Below are positions 26,555 through 35,436 of a DNA stretch of 64,000 bases, one piece after another. Position 1 is the stretch's first letter, and every line of letters starts with the position of its first letter. The DNA comes from Scalindua sp964344685 (GTDB taxonomy: Bacteria > Planctomycetota > Brocadiia > Brocadiales > Scalinduaceae), in the NCBI GenBank assembly GCA_964344685.1, contig CAYFOK010000002.1:240124-304123 (forward strand). The letters are read 5' to 3'. Under the pieces are notes generated by a model, which saw only the letters and a program-made list of their open reading frames with translations, did not search any database and had not been told where the DNA came from. A program made the position numbers and the translations under genes.

Positions 26555-27325
26555 TTAGATATTTGATCTTGCAAGTGCTATGAAGAATATCTTGTTTGCA
26601 CCAGCATTTTCCAGACTTTTTGCGCATTCTGATGCAGTCATTCCCGTTGTTAAAACATCGTCTACCAAGAGAATATTTTTAAGATGAAACTCCTCTGGAA
26701 TTTTAACCTTAAAGGCACCTTTAACGTTTTCCTGTCTCTGTATACGTGAGAGCTGAGTTTGTGACAATGTGTTTTTGGTTCGATGCAGATTATTTTTAGA
26801 AATTGGTATAGACAGTTCCTTGCATATTTTTTTTGCCATCAACTCAGACTGGCTAAAACTCCGTTCCTGCTTCTTCTTCCAATGAAGGGGTACTGGCACA
26901 ATAAAGTCGATTTTGCCAAAATCTTTCTGATGTAATAGATTTGCTAATATAGATCCTAATGGTGTTGCCAGGCACACTTGTTTCTTATATTTGAACTGAT
27001 GGATAAGGGTTCTGACAGGTTCTGTATTGTCAGATACAAAAAAACTCTTTTCAAATTTAAAATTAGTGTTTTTGCATTCGGGGCATCCTTTTCCGGAAAA
27101 AGTTATACCTGGACCTGATTTTATACCACACCTACTGCAGCGTTCTACCTCAGTTGTTTCTATTGTTTCCATGCAGCTTTCACATATATAGTTACTCTGC
27201 TCTTCATGAAGACTCTTGTTGCATGCAAAACAGTGTCGTGGGTATAGAATATCCAAAAACCCAGATAATATATTGCGGATTACTGAAACCAATAATACTT
27301 TATTTTCTTGATGCAAATCTTGCAT
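26555..27325 (-). CDS. ComF-family phosphoribosyltransferase-like protein
   Basis: This 256-residue protein has the ComF layout: N-terminal double zinc ribbon (CFACNKSL, CESCM, CSRCGIKS, CPECK) and a C-terminal type-I PRTase domain with the PRPP loop ILLVDDVLTTGMTASEC. RTKNTLSQTQLSRIQRQENVKGAF is the family middle motif. ComF acts in DNA uptake in Bacillus and Haemophilus; in most phyla its role is unclear. It is alone on the minus strand and divergent from the TPR lipoprotein. Confidence 0.92.
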   Translation of the reverse strand: MQDLHQENKVLLVSVIRNILSGFLDILYPRHCFACNKSLHEEQSNYICESCMETIETTEVERCSRCGIKSGPGITFSGKGCPECKNTNFKFEKSFFVSDNTEPVRTLIHQFKYKKQVCLATPLGSILANLLHQKDFGKIDFIVPVPLHWKKKQERSFSQSELMAKKICKELSIPISKNNLHRTKNTLSQTQLSRIQRQENVKGAFKVKIPEEFHLKNILLVDDVLTTGMTASECAKSLENAGANKIFFIALARSNI

Positions 27326-27401
27326 GGTTTGTATAATACCCTAGGTTATAATTTTTCATACAAAATTTTGTTATATACTTAATTAATAAATTAGTTCTAA
27401 C

Positions 27402-28280
27402 ATGTGGAATTCCAACAATTTTTCAAGGAAAATCCTTGTATGCGTAATAGTCTGTTTTCTGTTTCTCAGCTGTTCTCGCAGGGACGATGATCACTACAAC
27501 AGATTGGGGATTAACTACCTTAATAACGGACAGCATAATTATGCAATTGATGCTTTCAAAAAGGCAGTTAATCTTAATCCCTCCAGTGTAGAGGCCCATT
27601 TTAATCTGGGCAGGGCATTTAAAAGGAAGGGCATGGATGAGCAGGCCAGGTCTGAATTTTTGATTTCTCACAGGCTCAATCCAGGAAAATATAATGAATA
27701 CGTAAGAAAATACAGGGAAACAATAGACTACGAGCTCACAGATACGAAGAATTACAGTGAATTAGGAAGTGCTTACGCTGAGAAGGGGATGATTGACGAT
27801 GCGATTAATGCCTACAAGAAATCAATTGAGATAGAACCTGATAATGCACGTGCGCATTACAGTCTCGGAACGTTGTATTCTATGAAAGGAAAGTATCGTG
27901 ATGCTGCAGATGAGTTCTGGATGGCAGTAGAGATTGACCCTAATATGTCAGAGGCTCACTATAATCTTGGTTTGTCTTATTTCAGGCAGGGAATGTTTGA
28001 TAAGGCTATAACGGAATACCAGACGACATTAAAGCTTCTACCTGAGACACAGAAGAAAAAAAGGGCCGGTGTTCATTACAAACTTGGAATGGCTTATGCG
28101 GGAAATAAAGTGTTCGATGATGCAATGCATGAACTAAGAAAAGCAATTGAATTAATGCCTAAAGATGCCAGGATTCACCATCAGCTCAGTGTAGTTTACA
28201 AAAAGGCCGGTTTGTTTGAGAAGGCAGAGAAAGAAGCAAAAATATATGAAAAATTGAAGAAAGGTAAAAGCCTTCATTGA
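27402..28280 (+). CDS. TPR-repeat lipoprotein
   Basis: This exported lipoprotein has 292 residues. A hydrophobic signal (ILVCVIVCFLFLSC) ends in a lipobox-like FLSC, with Cys at about residue 24 as the lipidation site. About six tetratricopeptide repeats follow (NYAIDAFKKAVNLNPSSVEAHFNLGRAFKR style). Such proteins act as periplasmic or outer-membrane-side scaffolds. It is monocistronic between comF (divergent) and the radical SAM gene. Partners are unknown. Confidence 0.87.
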   Translation: MWNSNNFSRKILVCVIVCFLFLSCSRRDDDHYNRLGINYLNNGQHNYAIDAFKKAVNLNPSSVEAHFNLGRAFKRKGMDEQARSEFLISHRLNPGKYNEYVRKYRETIDYELTDTKNYSELGSAYAEKGMIDDAINAYKKSIEIEPDNARAHYSLGTLYSMKGKYRDAADEFWMAVEIDPNMSEAHYNLGLSYFRQGMFDKAITEYQTTLKLLPETQKKKRAGVHYKLGMAYAGNKVFDDAMHELRKAIELMPKDARIHHQLSVVYKKAGLFEKAEKEAKIYEKLKKGKSLH

Positions 28281-28498
28281 TTGTCAACATTGGTAAAGTA
28301 AAAGATAAGCTTGACTTCAAATTCTCTGTGGATATCAAACGATATTTCGTATTTTTTATGTGAGATTCAGCTTTTTATAGAATTATCCTAACCTTAAGAT
28401 TTATGATTTACTTTACGCATATGCAAGTATTTCATACAAATTATCCGACCTGAAGGTTGTGTTTTATAATTCTCTAAATTTTTATCAGGTAAAATAAG

Positions 28499-30337
28499 AT
28501 GAGTTATTTCAAAAATGTTTCTGTGTTAAAATCACCGCAGAAAGTAGATGCTCCATACGCATTGACAGTTTCAGACCTCATTGAAACATGCTACCTTGCT
28601 GGCATGGTAAAAAACGATGTTGAGTCAATATCCATTCCAGTAGACATTTATGCACAAGATCCTTTACGCGACTTTGAAAAATACTTGAGTACTCATCCTG
28701 CAGACATGATCGGCATTTCCTCTATGACCGGAGCGTATACCAATGCCTTAAAATATGCTGAGATTGCCAAAAAACATAACTTGTATGTGGTTATGGGTGG
28801 ATATCACCCGACAGCGCTTCCAGGAGAAGTCTTGAAGTCTCCGCATGTTGATGCCGTTATCCGTGGTGAGGGAGAGTTTACTTTTAAAGAACTGGTTAAT
28901 TCCGGCCCCTCAGAGGGAGTGCTTGGTTTGTCCTTTAAAGACAACGGTAATGTTGTACATAACCCTGATAGAGATGTTATTGAAAATCTTGATGTGATAC
29001 CTCATCCACTGCGAGAAATAAGACCAAAACGTTTTGGGAATAAAACTAATGATTATGCTCTGGATACCATATTTACTTCAAGGGGCTGCAGGATAAAGTG
29101 TTCGTTTTGCTCTAATGATATGGTTAATAAAAATTGGCGGCACAGGAGTCATTCAAACGTGATAGAAGAACTGAAAATGATACATTCCGCCAAAAAACGT
29201 AAAATACTTAAGATTTGGGATGCTAATGTATTGACCGATGTTGACAGGATGGAGAAGATCGTGGATTTGATGTTTGAAAATAATTTGACAAATTTCAAAA
29301 TATGGACGGAAAGCAGAACCACAGATATTATACGGTCAGAACGTATAATGCAGAAGCTTCATGATATTGGTCTCAGGCATGTAAGTCTTGGCATCGAAAG
29401 TCCGAATCTGGAAACCCTGAAAAGGATAAGAAAAGGAACGACTCCTAAAACATGTGAAAAAGCCATTGAGATTTTGCGGGATTATAAGATAAAAATACAG
29501 GGTTATTTTATTATTGGGCATTTAGATGAGACAGTAGAAGATATTAAAAGATATCCTGAATATGCTAAGGAGTTGGGTTTAAAACAGGTTGCCTTTATGG
29601 TAATGACTCCCTATCCAGGTACACAAATTTATAACGAATACAAAAAAGAAAATTCCATAAATAGTTACGGATGGGATATGTACAATAATTTTGGTACGGT
29701 GGTAGAACCTAACAAAATAAATTTCAAAACACTTAAAAAGATGTTAGTTTATTGTTACGCAAAGTTTTTTGGTGTAGATGTGTCATCGCGCCATCACACA
29801 ATACTTGATACAATTCATGAAACTATTTTCCGTTTAATCTTTGTTGTTGTTATTGAAAAAAATGATGATAGAAACAGCTATAGTGATTTAAAAGATTATC
29901 TACTGGAGTATTTAAGGACTCTTGTGGGTATTAATACAGACGATAGTAATTTCAGGAAGTCGGGTTTAATTAAATTGTTTGGCAGAAAGTTCATTTTCAG
30001 ATTTTTTCATTCCGAAGGTAAAAGTGTCGATTTCAAATTTACAACAAACGACGGTGTAACAAATCTATCAATAACAAATGGTACACAAGTCCCCGGGTAC
30101 AGATGTATCACTGTTTCTCTGGATGATATATTAAATTTCGAGGAAAGAATACCAACAAACAAAATAGTTTCTATTACTACAAAATATAAGATAGCAAAAG
30201 TTAACAAGATAAAGAAAACTATGAGATACTTATCGCTGCTTTTTGATAAAAACTTTCAGGCCTTAGTTTACCATGGTACAGCGTTTGTTATCAAAATCGC
30301 AATTAATAGCATGATATTTAGTCGTTCAAGATGTTAG
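28499..30337 (+). CDS. B12-binding radical SAM protein with an unassigned C-terminal domain
   Basis: This 612-residue enzyme has an N-terminal cobalamin-binding-like domain (about 40-155; MIGISSMTGAYTNAL, VMGGYHPTALPGEV, VDAVIRGEGEFTF), a radical SAM core with cluster Cys197, Cys201 and Cys204 (GCRIKCSFC), and a C-terminal region of about 200 residues after YYGWDMYNN-like text. The layout is that of the BchE/hopanoid-methylase type. The last 150 residues (SVDFKFTTNDGVTNLSITNG, VSLDDILNF) have the rhythm of an SCP2-like lipid-binding fold, but this is a guess. The acyltransferase pseudogene follows. Anammox bacteria carry many such proteins; the reaction is not known. Confidence 0.85.
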   Translation: MSYFKNVSVLKSPQKVDAPYALTVSDLIETCYLAGMVKNDVESISIPVDIYAQDPLRDFEKYLSTHPADMIGISSMTGAYTNALKYAEIAKKHNLYVVMGGYHPTALPGEVLKSPHVDAVIRGEGEFTFKELVNSGPSEGVLGLSFKDNGNVVHNPDRDVIENLDVIPHPLREIRPKRFGNKTNDYALDTIFTSRGCRIKCSFCSNDMVNKNWRHRSHSNVIEELKMIHSAKKRKILKIWDANVLTDVDRMEKIVDLMFENNLTNFKIWTESRTTDIIRSERIMQKLHDIGLRHVSLGIESPNLETLKRIRKGTTPKTCEKAIEILRDYKIKIQGYFIIGHLDETVEDIKRYPEYAKELGLKQVAFMVMTPYPGTQIYNEYKKENSINSYGWDMYNNFGTVVEPNKINFKTLKKMLVYCYAKFFGVDVSSRHHTILDTIHETIFRLIFVVVIEKNDDRNSYSDLKDYLLEYLRTLVGINTDDSNFRKSGLIKLFGRKFIFRFFHSEGKSVDFKFTTNDGVTNLSITNGTQVPGYRCITVSLDDILNFEERIPTNKIVSITTKYKIAKVNKIKKTMRYLSLLFDKNFQALVYHGTAFVIKIAINSMIFSRSRC

Positions 30338-30464
30338 TTTTATACAGGAAAATTTTTTCTGGTCTGGCTAATGGTTGTGAGATAATGATTGCAATACAAT
30401 CTGATTGATATTTGTTTGTGACAAGGTAATAGAATGCAAATTTTTTTATCTTCTGCTTTAATGA

Positions 30465-31117
30465 ATGCTTTTAAGAAGAATTAGATTTTTTGTTGTTGGC
30501 TTTCTCGGTTCTAATCTTGCCAGGATCTTATTCAGTACAGATGCGATTAATGAAAAACCGTGTGAATACCCCAAGTTGCTTGCCAATGAGGGCAAGAATG
30601 TAATATACGCTTTCTGGCACTCTTTTATGCTGATTCCAGGATAGGTTGTCAGGGAGCTGAGGATAAAGGTATTAATAAGCCGTCATACAGATTGAGAATA
30701 CATTGCACAAATTTCCAGACAGTTAGGCTTTGATGTAGTACGAGGTTCTACAACGCGGGGGGGGAGTAGAAGCGTTGTTAAAAATGATCAAAGATGTAAA
30801 GGATGGTACATCATTTATCATCACACCGGATGGGCCAAAAGGGCCTAGGTTTGCCGTCCAACCAGGAGTGATTTTTCTGGGACAGAAGACAGGATTGCCA
30901 ATTGTACCTGTTTCTCTGGGAATATAAATTACTTGGAACTTCCAGGCTGGGACAAATTTAGATTCCAAAACCATTTTCAAAAGCCACTATCGTATAAGGT
31001 GAACCAATTAAGATACCGTTAAAGCTTGAGTAATCTGAGGTTGAGTACTGTCGTGTAAAATTAGAAAAAAAGTTGAATGGAATAACTGCTGAATCAGAGC
31101 AGCTTGTTAAATGTTAA
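30465..31117 (+). pseudogene. Decayed DUF374 (LpxL-like/lysophospholipid) acyltransferase
   Basis: The translation is recognisable in pieces but has at least two frameshifts and three stops. From 30465 it reads LLRRIRFFVVGFLGSNLARILF ... NVIYAFWHSFML, then stops at 30642. In another frame near 30680-30925 it continues ISRHTD(stop)EYIAQISRQLGFDVVRGSTTRGGVEALLKM and FIITPDGPKGPRFAVQPGV, then stops at TAA near 30927. A tail resembling the family end runs to TAA at 31115. These are the DUF374 motifs FWHS, ISRH-D-E, RGSSxRGG and TPDGPxGPR. The gene is not functional unless assembly errors explain the breaks; a homopolymer of nine Gs lies inside it near 30760. Confidence 0.8.
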
Positions 31118-31173
31118 ATTTTTCATTTGATAACATTCTTTGTGACTTAGGACGTATCCAGGAAATGAAAATT

Positions 31174-33303
31174 TTATACAATTACAAAATCAACTTCTCT
31201 CTTCAACAGGTCAATTTTTGAGATCTTTACGTTGACGACATCTCCAAAGCTATAAACTTTGCCTTTCCTCGTGCCAATCAGGGATAGTTTTTTTTTGTCA
31301 AGTTCGTAGAAATCATCTGTAAGTGTGCGAATATGTATAAGGCCGTCCAGCTGAAACGCGTCAATTTGTACAAACATCCCATATTCCTGAATTCCCGTAA
31401 TAACACCTTCCATTATCTTGTCGGCATGTTCTTCCATGTGTCTGAGAAGCTTGAGCTTTATTATTTCACGTTCAGCCTCTTCTGCCCTCTTTTCGGTAGT
31501 TGAACAATGTTTTGCCCAACCGGTAATCTTTTCGTTCCATGCAGCTTTAACTCGCCCGGATTTCAGTTGTCCCTTAAAGAACAGGTCTAAAAGCCTGTGT
31601 ACAATCAGATCAGGATAACGGCGTATGGGGGAGGTAAAGTGTGCATAGTGTTCCAGGCCGAGTGCAAAATGAGATGACTGGGTAGCAGAATATTCGGCCT
31701 TCTTCATTGATCGAAGCAGCATCAGGTTGATTATGTAACTTTCAGGGTGATCAGATATTTCATCCAGAAAAGCTTGTAGCCTTTTTTTGTTAAAGGGGTC
31801 TATTCTTTTATTTTTGCAATTGAAAATAAACTCTGCAAAATCAAGCATTTCATCTTCATCAGGTTCAGGATGGCTACGATGTACTGACGGGAGGCTTTCC
31901 TGGTACATGAATGTTGCAGCAGCCTGGTTTGCTGCAATCATAAACTCTTCAATAATTATGTGTGAAATATCTCTTGTAGTCTTCTCTATTGTATCTATAT
32001 TGCCGTCTGTGCCAACCCTTATATTAATCTCAGGCAGGTTTAGTTCCAGCGCTCCTTCTTGCATACGATTTTTATAGAGTAACTTTGCGAGTTTGCTTGC
32101 TTCAAAGAGAAGGTTTGTTACAGAGTTTGTGTCATTTTCGTCACTTTCCATCAATATCTTGGTTGCATTATGGTACGTTAATCTTTCTTTCACATTTATA
32201 ACTGTATGTCTGATCTCAGAACTTACCAGCCTTCCATCATCTGAATAGGTAAAAAAAATACTTTTTGTCAGCCTGTCTTCTCCTTCTTTGAGGCTGCAAA
32301 TGCCATTCGATAATACTTCTGGAAGCATCGGTATGACCGTGCCGGGAAGGTAAACACTGGTGCCTCTTTTGCGAGCCTCTTTATCAACGGAAGAATCCTC
32401 TTTTACATAATAAGAAACGTCAGCTATGTGAACACCAAGGAGCCAGTTCCCTTTTTTGTCTCTCTTCAGAGAGATTGCGTCGTCAAAATCCTTCGCATCT
32501 TCAGGATCTATTGTTATGATTAATTCGCTGCGAAGGTCCAGTCTTGTGTTGATTTCGTCAGAGCTAATATGCTTTTGTAAATTCTGCGTTTCGGTAATAG
32601 TATTTTTGCTGAATTTAAAAGGGAGTTTGAATTGGTGTATGATGGACTTAATATCAACTGCAGGTTCACCATCTTTTCCTAATATCTCAACTATTGTACC
32701 CTCTGCATTGAGATGTCTGGTTGGCCATTGGTCGATTCTAGCGATAACCTTGTCACCATGTTCTGCACCTTTCGGGTCGTCCATTGAGACGTATATGTCT
32801 CTGGGTAATTTTAAGTTATCCGGTGCTACATAGTTGAAATGTCTGCTTTTCTTGAGAGTACCAACAATCGTTTCATTTTCACGGTGTAAAACACGTATTA
32901 TCTTTCCTACATTTCTTTCTTTTTTCCTTTTTCTTCTTCCTTTTTTCTTCTTTTTTGTAGAAGGTAACCTTACTACAACTATGTCGCCGTGCATGGCACT
33001 CCCTAAACCTTCTGAATCTACATATATATCATCAGAAACGCCTTCCTTTGCGGGAACCACAAACCCAAAACCTTTCTGATTGCCGTCAAGGACACCTACT
33101 AAAAGGTTGGCTTTTTTAGGGTTTGCATATTGTTCCTTCTTAATCCGGACAATCTCTCCTTTCAGCTCAAGTTCTTTTAAAAGGGTGTAAAATTGTTGAG
33201 ATTCTGAATCGTCTATTTTGAAGTGTTCGGCAAGGTCAGATGTGTTCATGGGACTATATTTTCTGCTGCATACGTACTGTATAATATTCTTTGCATCAAT
33301 CAT
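31174..33303 (-). CDS. rnr: Ribonuclease R
   Basis: This 3'-5' exoribonuclease degrades structured RNA. The 709 residues hold an N-terminal helix-turn-helix (1-60), two cold-shock domains, the RNB catalytic domain with the four-Asp motif ITIDPEDAKDFDDAISL, and a C-terminal S1 domain (GVITGIQEYGMFVQID). A very basic run (about residues 116-131, TKKKKKGRRKRKKER) lies between the cold-shock domains and is longer than in most homologues. Its promoter probably lies in the 33304-33383 divergent gap with the ylbF-like gene. Confidence 0.95.
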   Translation of the reverse strand: MIDAKNIIQYVCSRKYSPMNTSDLAEHFKIDDSESQQFYTLLKELELKGEIVRIKKEQYANPKKANLLVGVLDGNQKGFGFVVPAKEGVSDDIYVDSEGLGSAMHGDIVVVRLPSTKKKKKGRRKRKKERNVGKIIRVLHRENETIVGTLKKSRHFNYVAPDNLKLPRDIYVSMDDPKGAEHGDKVIARIDQWPTRHLNAEGTIVEILGKDGEPAVDIKSIIHQFKLPFKFSKNTITETQNLQKHISSDEINTRLDLRSELIITIDPEDAKDFDDAISLKRDKKGNWLLGVHIADVSYYVKEDSSVDKEARKRGTSVYLPGTVIPMLPEVLSNGICSLKEGEDRLTKSIFFTYSDDGRLVSSEIRHTVINVKERLTYHNATKILMESDENDTNSVTNLLFEASKLAKLLYKNRMQEGALELNLPEINIRVGTDGNIDTIEKTTRDISHIIIEEFMIAANQAAATFMYQESLPSVHRSHPEPDEDEMLDFAEFIFNCKNKRIDPFNKKRLQAFLDEISDHPESYIINLMLLRSMKKAEYSATQSSHFALGLEHYAHFTSPIRRYPDLIVHRLLDLFFKGQLKSGRVKAAWNEKITGWAKHCSTTEKRAEEAEREIIKLKLLRHMEEHADKIMEGVITGIQEYGMFVQIDAFQLDGLIHIRTLTDDFYELDKKKLSLIGTRKGKVYSFGDVVNVKISKIDLLKREVDFVIV

Positions 33304-33317
33304 TATTTAACTAATCC

Positions 33318-33345
33318 TTGATAAAAATAGATTTAGGAATATAAT
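33318..33345 (+). promoter_or_regulatory. Sigma-70-like promoter for the ylbF-like gene
   Basis: TTGATA at 33318 and a consensus TATAAT at 33340 are separated by 16 bp. The start site would be near 33352, about 30 nt before the ATG, with AAAGGGAG just upstream of the start. Confidence 0.65.
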
Positions 33346-33383
33346 TCTTTAAGAAAAAACAATTTTTTTAGAAAAGGGAGTAT

Positions 33384-33722
33384 ATGGAAGAAATCTTAGA
33401 GATAGCGTCAAAATTAGGTGCTGCCATAGCAAACCATAAAAGATATAAAATGTTCAAGGAAGCTGAAGAACAGTTAAAAAAAGACAATGAGGCCAGGGAA
33501 ATTTCAGAGGAATTGGAAAAGCAAAGTAGAAAGATCCATGAGTTAGAAAAAAAATTAAAACCAGTTGAGATTGAGGATAAAAAGAAACTTCAGCAGTTAA
33601 AGGAAAAAGCAGCATCTAATCAATCCATACAAAATTTTTTAAAAGTTCAAACAGATTACGTTGAATTAATGACAAAGGCTAATAAGCGTATTGAATCTGA
33701 ATTAACACCTGAAAAAGAGTAA
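33384..33722 (+). CDS. YlbF/YmcA-family coiled-coil protein
   Basis: This is a 112-residue all-helical protein of the Com_YlbF family (MEEILEIASKLGAAIANHKRYKMFKEAEEQL, NQSIQNFLKVQTDYVELM). In Bacillus, YlbF and YmcA work with RNase Y in mRNA turnover. Here it lies between rnr (divergent) and the YhaM-like exoribonuclease gene (convergent, 7 bp away), which supports an RNA role. A strong AAAGGGAG ribosome site and a good promoter precede it. Confidence 0.8.
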   Translation: MEEILEIASKLGAAIANHKRYKMFKEAEEQLKKDNEAREISEELEKQSRKIHELEKKLKPVEIEDKKKLQQLKEKAASNQSIQNFLKVQTDYVELMTKANKRIESELTPEKE

Positions 33723-33729
33723 AATTCTG

Positions 33730-34689
33730 TTAAACATATTCATGAGATTTCTTAAATAATTTTCTTTCTAACATCCTGTTGTAATTTGTCCAGTTATCAC
33801 TGGGGTCCTTATCGCTCAAAATTGCCTTGTTAAAGGCGTGTATTTTTGCATCTATATTATCCAGATAATGGAGTGCCAGGGCCTCTAATGTCATTGGGAG
33901 TTTTGGTGAGCCCCATTCATATTCTCCGTGGTGACTTAAAATCAAGTGTCTTAATAGATCTAACAACGTTTTGGGGAAGCCGTCTATCTGTTTAGCTTTC
34001 TCTTCAACCATGAGTACACCAGATATCAGGTGTCCTATGAGTTGGCCTTCGTCTGAATATTGAAAATTTTTCTCATAACAAAGCTCACTGATCTTGCCTA
34101 TGTCGTGAAGTATTATCCCGCAGATTAACAAGTCCCTGTTTAAACCGGGATATAGTGGTGCAATTATATCTCCCAACTTTGCAACTGACAGGGTATGCTC
34201 CAGTAATCCGCCCAGGAAAGCATGGTGGTACTGTACTGCAGCTGGTGCCGAGCAGAAGCCCCTGCAAAAATCATCATCGCTGAAAAAAAGGTTTAGAAGT
34301 TTTTCAAGATGAGGCTGTTTGATTGAGCTTGCAATCTGTTTTATCTCAGAAAACATTTTGTTTACATCTTGTTCTGTGCCAGGCAGATAATCCTCTAGTT
34401 TTATCTCTTCCTGATTAGTCTTTGAAATCTGTTTAATAATTAACTGTATCTTGTTCTGGTAAATCTCAGTCCTGCCCTTGATCCTTAAAAATGTATCATT
34501 GCCGAGAGATTCAAAAAACGGAGTACTTGCATCCCACATCCTTGCGTCAATAATTCCTGTGCGGTCAGACAGCTGAGCCTGGATATATAAGCTTCCGTTC
34601 TTTGTGGTTCTTAAATCTTTGCTTTGGACTAAAAAAACTTCGTCAATTGTGGTTCCGCCATTAAGTTCTGATATAAACTTTCTTGGCAT
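33730..34689 (-). CDS. OB-fold/HD-domain 3'-5' exoribonuclease (YhaM family)
   Basis: The protein has 319 residues. The N-terminal OB-fold is at about 10-90 (DRTGIIDARMWDA), and an HD hydrolase domain follows with HHAFLGGLLEHTLSV, ILHDIGKI and LILSHHGEYEWGSP. This order is that of YhaM, a Mn2+/Co2+-dependent 3'-5' exoribonuclease known from Bacillus. It is convergent with the YlbF-like gene and near rnr, giving an RNA-turnover cluster. The first Mn-ligand His-Asp pairs are all present. Confidence 0.88.
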   Translation of the reverse strand: MPRKFISELNGGTTIDEVFLVQSKDLRTTKNGSLYIQAQLSDRTGIIDARMWDASTPFFESLGNDTFLRIKGRTEIYQNKIQLIIKQISKTNQEEIKLEDYLPGTEQDVNKMFSEIKQIASSIKQPHLEKLLNLFFSDDDFCRGFCSAPAAVQYHHAFLGGLLEHTLSVAKLGDIIAPLYPGLNRDLLICGIILHDIGKISELCYEKNFQYSDEGQLIGHLISGVLMVEEKAKQIDGFPKTLLDLLRHLILSHHGEYEWGSPKLPMTLEALALHYLDNIDAKIHAFNKAILSDKDPSDNWTNYNRMLERKLFKKSHEYV

Positions 34690-34952
34690 TCTGCACCTCC
34701 GGTATTTTCATTGTGATGATGGTAACAGGCCTATCTTATTATAGTCTACCTGAAGAGTTGTTATGTAGATAGTGTGGGATATATTTTATGTCTTATCCAT
34801 GGTTTTTGATTTTACGAGCCTTTTTTTTAAAGTCAAGACAATATACGTTCCATTTCTTGATTGAAGTTGTACAATATTGATATTGACTGTAATGTGGTTT
34901 ATAAATTAGTTTCAGTAAGGAAACATTTTATATATACTTCTAAGAAGATACA
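34690..34952. other. Intergenic stretch without a gene
   Basis: This is an AT-rich divergent region between the YhaM-like and DUF123 genes. Apart from the promoter at 34877 I see no gene or strong structure. Confidence 0.4.
34877..34905 (+). promoter_or_regulatory. Sigma-70-like promoter for the GIY-YIG gene
   Basis: TTGATA at 34877 and TATAAA at 34900 with a 17-bp spacer give a good match. Transcription would start near 34912, upstream of a mini-ORF (34953-34997) and the GTG start at 34994. Confidence 0.6.
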
Positions 34953-34997
34953 ATGGAAGAAACAGATAAAACCTTCATAATGGGTATTGGTGTGTGA
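34953..34997 (+). CDS. Short upstream ORF of 14 codons
   Basis: The ATG at 34953 follows AAGAAG and reads MEETDKTFIMGIGV before TGA. The stop overlaps the GTG start of the DUF123 gene (GTGTGAAG). It may couple translation to that start, or its first codons may be the true N-terminus separated by a frameshift. Confidence 0.3.
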   Translation: MEETDKTFIMGIGV

Positions 34998-35404
34998 AGA
35001 CAAAAGGTTCTGTCCAAAAAGGTGGGATCTATAATCTCATCATAAAACTGTCGCAAAAAAGGGAAATCAAGGTTGGCCGGCTTGGTACATTTGCTTTCCC
35101 TAAAGGTTTTTATGTTTATACGGGAAGCGCTCAAAATGGTCTTGAGAAACGGATAAATAGACACCTTTCAAGCGATAAGAAGTTTCATTGGCACATTGAT
35201 TATCTTTTGTCTTATGCGAAAGTTATAAAGGTGAACAGATTTGCTGGTGGTAAAGAGGAGTGTAAATTAAATAGAGTAACAGGGCACAGTGCCGGTGCGA
35301 CCCAGGTAGTGAAAAAGTTTGGTTCTTCTGACTGTAATTGTGCAACACACCTTTATTACTTTAAAAATATACCAGCACATTTTTCTGAATCGTGTCGGGC
35401 CTGA
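34994..35404 (+). CDS. DUF123 / GIY-YIG nuclease-like protein
   Basis: The product of 136 residues matches DUF123, a compact GIY-YIG-fold family. GIYNLII and YVYTGSA give the GIY...YIG-like pair, RINRHL supplies the Arg and KFHWHIDYLL the family motif. Two Cys pairs (EECK, CNCATHLYYF) occur near the end, as in DUF123 proteins. The start is GTG; in-frame upstream sequence stops at TAA near 34967. It may cleave DNA, but catalytic function for DUF123 is unproven. It lies between yhaM and a glycosyltransferase gene. Confidence 0.82.
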   Translation: MKTKGSVQKGGIYNLIIKLSQKREIKVGRLGTFAFPKGFYVYTGSAQNGLEKRINRHLSSDKKFHWHIDYLLSYAKVIKVNRFAGGKEECKLNRVTGHSAGATQVVKKFGSSDCNCATHLYYFKNIPAHFSESCRA

Positions 35405-35436
35405 ATTGAGCGATTTGGGTTGAATAAATATCTGTT

